From Actinobacteria bacterium OK074 (lineage in GTDB: Bacteria; Actinomycetota; Actinomycetes; Streptomycetales; Streptomycetaceae): a stretch of 64,000 nt of DNA. Within the stretch, counting starts at the first letter, position 1. Each line of letters opens with the position of its first letter. Positions 61,060-64,000 of this stretch are shown in pieces. Location: NCBI GenBank assembly GCA_001298575.1, contig LJCV01000255.1:1-64000 (forward strand), written 5' to 3'. A program made the translations under genes and the position numbers. The notes under the pieces were generated by a model. It made no database searches, was not told where the DNA came from, and saw nothing but the letters and a program-made list of their open reading frames with translations.

Positions 61060-61119
61060 GATGCCGTCATCGTTGATGCCACTGTCGTCGATGCCGCTGT
61101 CGTCGATGCCGTCGTCGTC
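61060..61119 (+). repeat. Four tandem 15-bp repeats before the sigma factor
   Basis: Units of 15 starting GATGCC at 61060, 61075, 61090 and 61105, ending GTC (last bases differ). In one frame they would encode DAxxV repeats. They lie 38-98 bases upstream of the sigma factor start, in its leader or promoter. No other feature was seen in 60949-61157. Confidence 0.9.
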
Positions 61120-61157
61120 GGTCCGGATCCCGGAGATCCCGAGAAGGACACTCAGCG

Positions 61158-61850
61158 ATGTCAACGATGGTTCCTGCTCCGCGCGGTGCGCACGCGAAAC
61201 GTGACAAGCACGAGAAACGGCCGACGCCCGTCAAGCGGGAGTGGCGGGCGCGGTCCGCCCCCGCGAGGTCGGCGGCCGTCGCCGACGCCGACGCGTCGGC
61301 CACCGCCTGGGCGCTGGCGGCCCGGGGCGGCGACCGGGACGCGGTCGAGCGGTTCGTCCGCGCCCTGGACCGCGACGTCCGCCGCTACGTCGCCCACCTG
61401 TGCGCCGACCCCCAGGCCGTGGACGACCTCGCGCAGGACACGTTCCTGCGGGCGCTCGGCAGCCTGCACCGCTTCGAGGGGCGTTCGTCGGCGCGCGTCT
61501 GGCTGCTGGCCATCGCCCGCCGCGCGGTGATCGACAGCTTCCGGTACGCCGCCGCCCGCCCCCGCCTGTCCGACGTCCCGGACTGGCAGCTGGCCGTCGA
61601 ACTCGCCCAGCCGCACGGCCTGCCCGGCTTCGACGACGGCGTCGTCCTCAACGACCTGCTCGCCGCGCTGCCCGCCGAACGGCGCGAGGCGTTCGTCCTC
61701 ACGCAGCTGCTCGGACTGCCGTACGCGGAGGCCGCCGAGATCAGCGGGGTCCCGGTCGGCACGGTCCGCTCGCGGGTGGCACGGGCACGGGCGGCGTTGG
61801 TGGAACTGCTCGCGGAGCCGGAGCCGGAGCCGGAGCCGGTGGTGGTCTGA
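61158..61850 (+). CDS. ECF-type RNA polymerase sigma factor
   Basis: 230 residues; ATG 61158 with GAGAAGGAC ten bases ahead. Region 2: VERFVRALDRDVRRYVAHLC, VDDLAQDTFLRALGSLHRF. Region 4: LLAALPAERREAFVLTQLLG, LPYAEAAEISGVPVGTVRSR, VARARAALVELLAE. Lys/Arg-rich N-terminal extension (HAKRDKHEKRPTPVKRE) and a PEPEPEPE tail. No anti-sigma gene follows directly; the membrane protein upstream may be considered but lacks a typical ZAS motif. Probably controls the surrounding metal genes. Confidence 0.92.
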   Translation: MSTMVPAPRGAHAKRDKHEKRPTPVKREWRARSAPARSAAVADADASATAWALAARGGDRDAVERFVRALDRDVRRYVAHLCADPQAVDDLAQDTFLRALGSLHRFEGRSSARVWLLAIARRAVIDSFRYAAARPRLSDVPDWQLAVELAQPHGLPGFDDGVVLNDLLAALPAERREAFVLTQLLGLPYAEAAEISGVPVGTVRSRVARARAALVELLAEPEPEPEPVVV

Positions 61851-61961
61851 GGCGGGGGAGTCGGGGGGTGCCGGGGGTGCCGGGGCAGTCGGGTGCCGGT
61901 GGCCGGTCGCCGGCGCCCCGTCGTCGTACGGTCGCCCGCACCCCGCACCCCGTCGTCGTAC

Positions 61962-62068
61962 GGGCGCGGGAATCCCCAACTGCCGGGAACTCGCGCCCCG
62001 TTCGCCCCGACTACTGCTCCGGGCGACGGAGGCTCGCCCGCGTGCCGAGTGGATGCCGGAGACTGGCT
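61962..62068 (+). promoter_or_regulatory. Candidate cobalamin-responsive leader (B12-box-like)
   Basis: Just before ATG 62069 is ATGCCGGAGACTGGCT (62053-62068), which fits 12 of 16 positions of the B12-box consensus as I remember it (AGYCMGGAGACCKGCC). Upstream are a hairpin GGGCGCG...CGCGCCC (from 61962) and CCCCGACTACTG (62006-62017), which resembles the CCGCnACTG segment. The GGAG of the box is also the ribosome site. Other conserved riboswitch parts are not clear. A 16-bp direct repeat (61916-61931 and 61948-61963) lies at its 5' side. Confidence 0.4.
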
Positions 62069-63139
62069 ATGCGTTCTCGTGTGTGGGGTGGTGCGGCGGC
62101 CGTGGTCGCCGGCGGGCTGCTGGTGAGCGGCTGCGGCGGGGCCGCGGAGGGAGCGGCGAGCGATACGGCGGGGAAGGCGGCGGACGGCGGGTATCCGGTG
62201 ACCGTCACCGACTGCGCGGGCGCGAAGACGACGTTCACGGCGGCCCCGGAGAAGATCGTCACGAGCAACGCCTCCAGTCTGGAACTGCTGTTGCGGCTCG
62301 GGGTCGGCGACAAGGTGGTGGGGACCGGATTCCCGCCGGGCAAGGGGACGTTGAGCGGCTCGCTCGACGCGCGGGCGCAGCGGGTGAAGGTGCTGAGCGA
62401 GAGCGTGATCCCGAAGGAGAAGCTGCTCGGGTCGGGCGCTGACCTGTACATCGACACGTTCGCGTCGATGGGGAGCATGGGCGGCGGCGGGATGGGGGAC
62501 GCGCCGACCGCGGCCGAGTTCGAGGCCGCCGGGATCCGGCACATCTACCTCAAGTCGACGGCGTGCGCGGCGAGTTCGCAGACCGCGGTGACCGATCTGA
62601 CGGCGGTCGAGGACGACATCACCTCGCTCGGCGCGGTCACCGGTACGGCGGAGAAGGCGAAACGGCTCGTCGCCGGGATGAAAGCGAAGATCGCCGCCGT
62701 GCAGAAGGCGGTTGGGGACACGGCGGAGAGCGAGCGGCCGACGTACTTCTTCTTCGACTACGACGCCGGCACCAAGCAGCCCACCGTGGTCTGCGACCGC
62801 CAGCTCGCCAACGCGGTGATCACCCTGGCCGGGGCCCGCAACGTCTTCGCCGACTGCGACGCCGACTACCAGCAGGTCGACTGGGAGGACGTGATCGCCA
62901 CCAATCCCGACTGGATCCAGCTCGCGGTGCGCGACCGGGGCAGCACGGCGGCGAACGAGAAGGCGTTCGACGAGGCGCAGCAGTGGCTGGCGGACAACGC
63001 GGCCACCAAGGGCCTGACGGCGGTGAAGCAGAAGCACTTCCTGCGGATCGGCTCGGAGGACACCACCATCGCGGGCGTCGAGAACGCCGACACGGTGACG
63101 ACGATCGCCCGCACCCTCTACCCGGATCTGGTCAACTAG
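62069..63139 (+). CDS. ABC transporter binding lipoprotein, cobalamin/siderophore type
   Basis: 356 residues. Signal with lipobox GGLLVSGC. Class III (FepB/BtuF-type) binding fold: PVTVTDCAGAKTTFTAAPE, KIVTSNASSLELLLRLGVGD, KVVGTGFPPGKGT, LGSGADLYIDTFASMGSMGG and IATNPDWIQLAVRDRGST. A loop SMGSMGGGGMGDAP is Met/Gly-rich, an unusual feature echoing the copper-operon proteins. It delivers ligand to the FecCD permease two bases downstream. Ligand may be cobalamin, ferric siderophore or another metal complex. Confidence 0.87.
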   Translation: MRSRVWGGAAAVVAGGLLVSGCGGAAEGAASDTAGKAADGGYPVTVTDCAGAKTTFTAAPEKIVTSNASSLELLLRLGVGDKVVGTGFPPGKGTLSGSLDARAQRVKVLSESVIPKEKLLGSGADLYIDTFASMGSMGGGGMGDAPTAAEFEAAGIRHIYLKSTACAASSQTAVTDLTAVEDDITSLGAVTGTAEKAKRLVAGMKAKIAAVQKAVGDTAESERPTYFFFDYDAGTKQPTVVCDRQLANAVITLAGARNVFADCDADYQQVDWEDVIATNPDWIQLAVRDRGSTAANEKAFDEAQQWLADNAATKGLTAVKQKHFLRIGSEDTTIAGVENADTVTTIARTLYPDLVN

Positions 63140-63141
63140 CC

Positions 63142-64000
63142 GTGTCTGTAGAGGAGTTGAGCGGCAGTCGGCGGACTGTTGCTGTCGAGGCGCGGCGGGT
63201 GCCCGCCGGGCCGCTGGCCGTCGTGCTGGCCGTGGCGCTGCTCGGCGCGCTGACCGCCGCCGTGTCGTGGGGGTCGACGTCCATCCCGGTGGGTGAGGTG
63301 TGGTCGGTGGTGGGGCGCAGGCTCGCGGGCCAGGCGGCCCGGCCCGGTACGAACGACCTGATCGTGTGGCAACTGCGCGTCCCCCGCGCCCTGTTGGCGG
63401 CCCTGGTGGGCGCCGGGCTCGGGCTGGTCGGTACGGCCACGCAGGCGCTCGTGCGCAATCCGCTGGCCGACCCGTATCTGCTGGGCGTGTCCAACGGGGC
63501 CTCGCTCGGGGCGGTTTCGGCGATCGTGCTCGGCGTCGGCACGGGCGGCACGCTCGGACTCGGGCTGTCCGGGGCCGCGTTCGCGGGCGCGCTGCTGACG
63601 TTCACGCTGGTGTGGACGGTGGCCCGGCGGGGCGGCGGGTTCGCACCGCTGCGGCTGGTGCTGGCCGGGGTGGCGATCGGGCAGTTCCTGTCCGGGTTCA
63701 CCAGCTACCTCGTCCTCCAGGCCGGGGACGAGCAGCAGACGCACAGCGTGCTGTTCTGGCTCATGGGCAGCCTGGGCGGGGCGAGTTGGCCCCTGCTGCT
63801 GGCACCCGCGGTGACCGTTCCGGCGGGGCTGGTGCTGCTGCTGGCCCGCGCCCGGTCGCTCAACGCGCTGCTGATGGGCGACGAGACGGCCGCCGGGCTG
63901 GGCGTCGACGTGGTCCGGCTGCGACGCGAACTCTTCGCGCTGACCAGCGTGTTGACGGGGGTCCTGGTCGCCGTCTCGGGCGCGGTCGCGTTCGTCGGCC
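63142..64000 (+). CDS. FecCD/BtuC-type permease, truncated by the window end
   Basis: GTG 63142, two bases after the binding-protein stop; reads open to 64000 (286 codons) without a stop. First membrane helix LAVVLAVALLGALTAAVSWG, then PVGEVWSVVGRRLAG, VWQLRVPRALLAALVGAGLG, the diagnostic GTATQALVRNPLADPYLLGV and GVDVVRLRRELFALTSVLTG. Normal length is about 340, so roughly 50-60 residues lie beyond the window. Forms an importer with the binding protein; an ATPase gene is expected next. Confidence 0.93.
   Translation, partial: MSVEELSGSRRTVAVEARRVPAGPLAVVLAVALLGALTAAVSWGSTSIPVGEVWSVVGRRLAGQAARPGTNDLIVWQLRVPRALLAALVGAGLGLVGTATQALVRNPLADPYLLGVSNGASLGAVSAIVLGVGTGGTLGLGLSGAAFAGALLTFTLVWTVARRGGGFAPLRLVLAGVAIGQFLSGFTSYLVLQAGDEQQTHSVLFWLMGSLGGASWPLLLAPAVTVPAGLVLLLARARSLNALLMGDETAAGLGVDVVRLRRELFALTSVLTGVLVAVSGAVAFVG

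Noticed and set aside
60958..61530. Open frame with DAxxV repeats overlapping the sigma factor
   Set aside because: The rest of the frame is Arg/Pro-rich shadow of the sigma gene; only the DNA repeat is real.

Overview
The window is chromosomal DNA of a Streptomyces or a close high-GC actinomycete. Very high G+C, strong G/C bias at third codon positions, frequent GTG/TTG starts, overlapping stop/start codons, Tat/lipoprotein export signals and a whiJ/abaA-type regulatory trio all point that way. No rRNA, tRNA, CRISPR array, insertion sequence or integrase was seen. About 60 genes are supported; the last (FecCD-type permease) runs off the right edge.

Left part (0-15 kb): a secreted HAD phosphatase and an acyl-CoA dehydrogenase/oxidase, then a carbohydrate module in which a ROK repressor faces an ABC importer (lipoprotein plus two permeases, no own ATPase) followed by a GH38 alpha-mannosidase. 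A promoter and two overlapping palindromes lie between the repressor and the importer, and a 21-codon repeat-built mini-ORF is wedged between the permeases. The divergent housekeeping pair argS / class I lysS follows.

15-23 kb is accessory. It holds an RsbW-like ATPase with an XRE-DUF5753 regulator and a DUF397 partner. Next is a compact locus that looks like a peptide-modification pathway: XRE-TPR regulator and methyltransferase on one strand; on the other a small beta-rich protein, a 43-residue peptide, a JmjC/cupin oxygenase, an aldo/keto reductase and an APH-fold kinase. This is my main candidate for an undescribed system.

23-41 kb is mostly core-type: a DUF2637/SpdB-like membrane protein, two DUF3558-type lipoproteins, rtcB, an SDR, small membrane and exported proteins, a DUF3500 lipoprotein, two glycosyltransferases, an MprAB-like two-component system and an APC-type transporter. 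41-45 kb is a second accessory island: an HTH regulator facing six translationally coupled small genes (two of them duplicated Cys-rich proteins), a frameshifted gene and a methyltransferase, bracketed by two near-identical hairpins.

45-57 kb holds a GNAT, an aldo/keto reductase facing an MmyB-like regulator, a secreted PHB-depolymerase-like esterase, a ceramidase-like exported enzyme, a MINPP-type histidine phosphatase, a HAD hydrolase, and an MFS exporter facing a double Lrp/AsnC regulator. 57-64 kb is a metal locus: a Met/Gly-rich membrane peptide, a CopA-like ATPase and a PCuAC-like protein lacking the usual copper ligands, all translationally coupled. Then come a second Met/Gly-rich membrane protein, an ECF sigma factor, and a cobalamin/siderophore-type binding lipoprotein with its permease, preceded by a B12-box-like leader.
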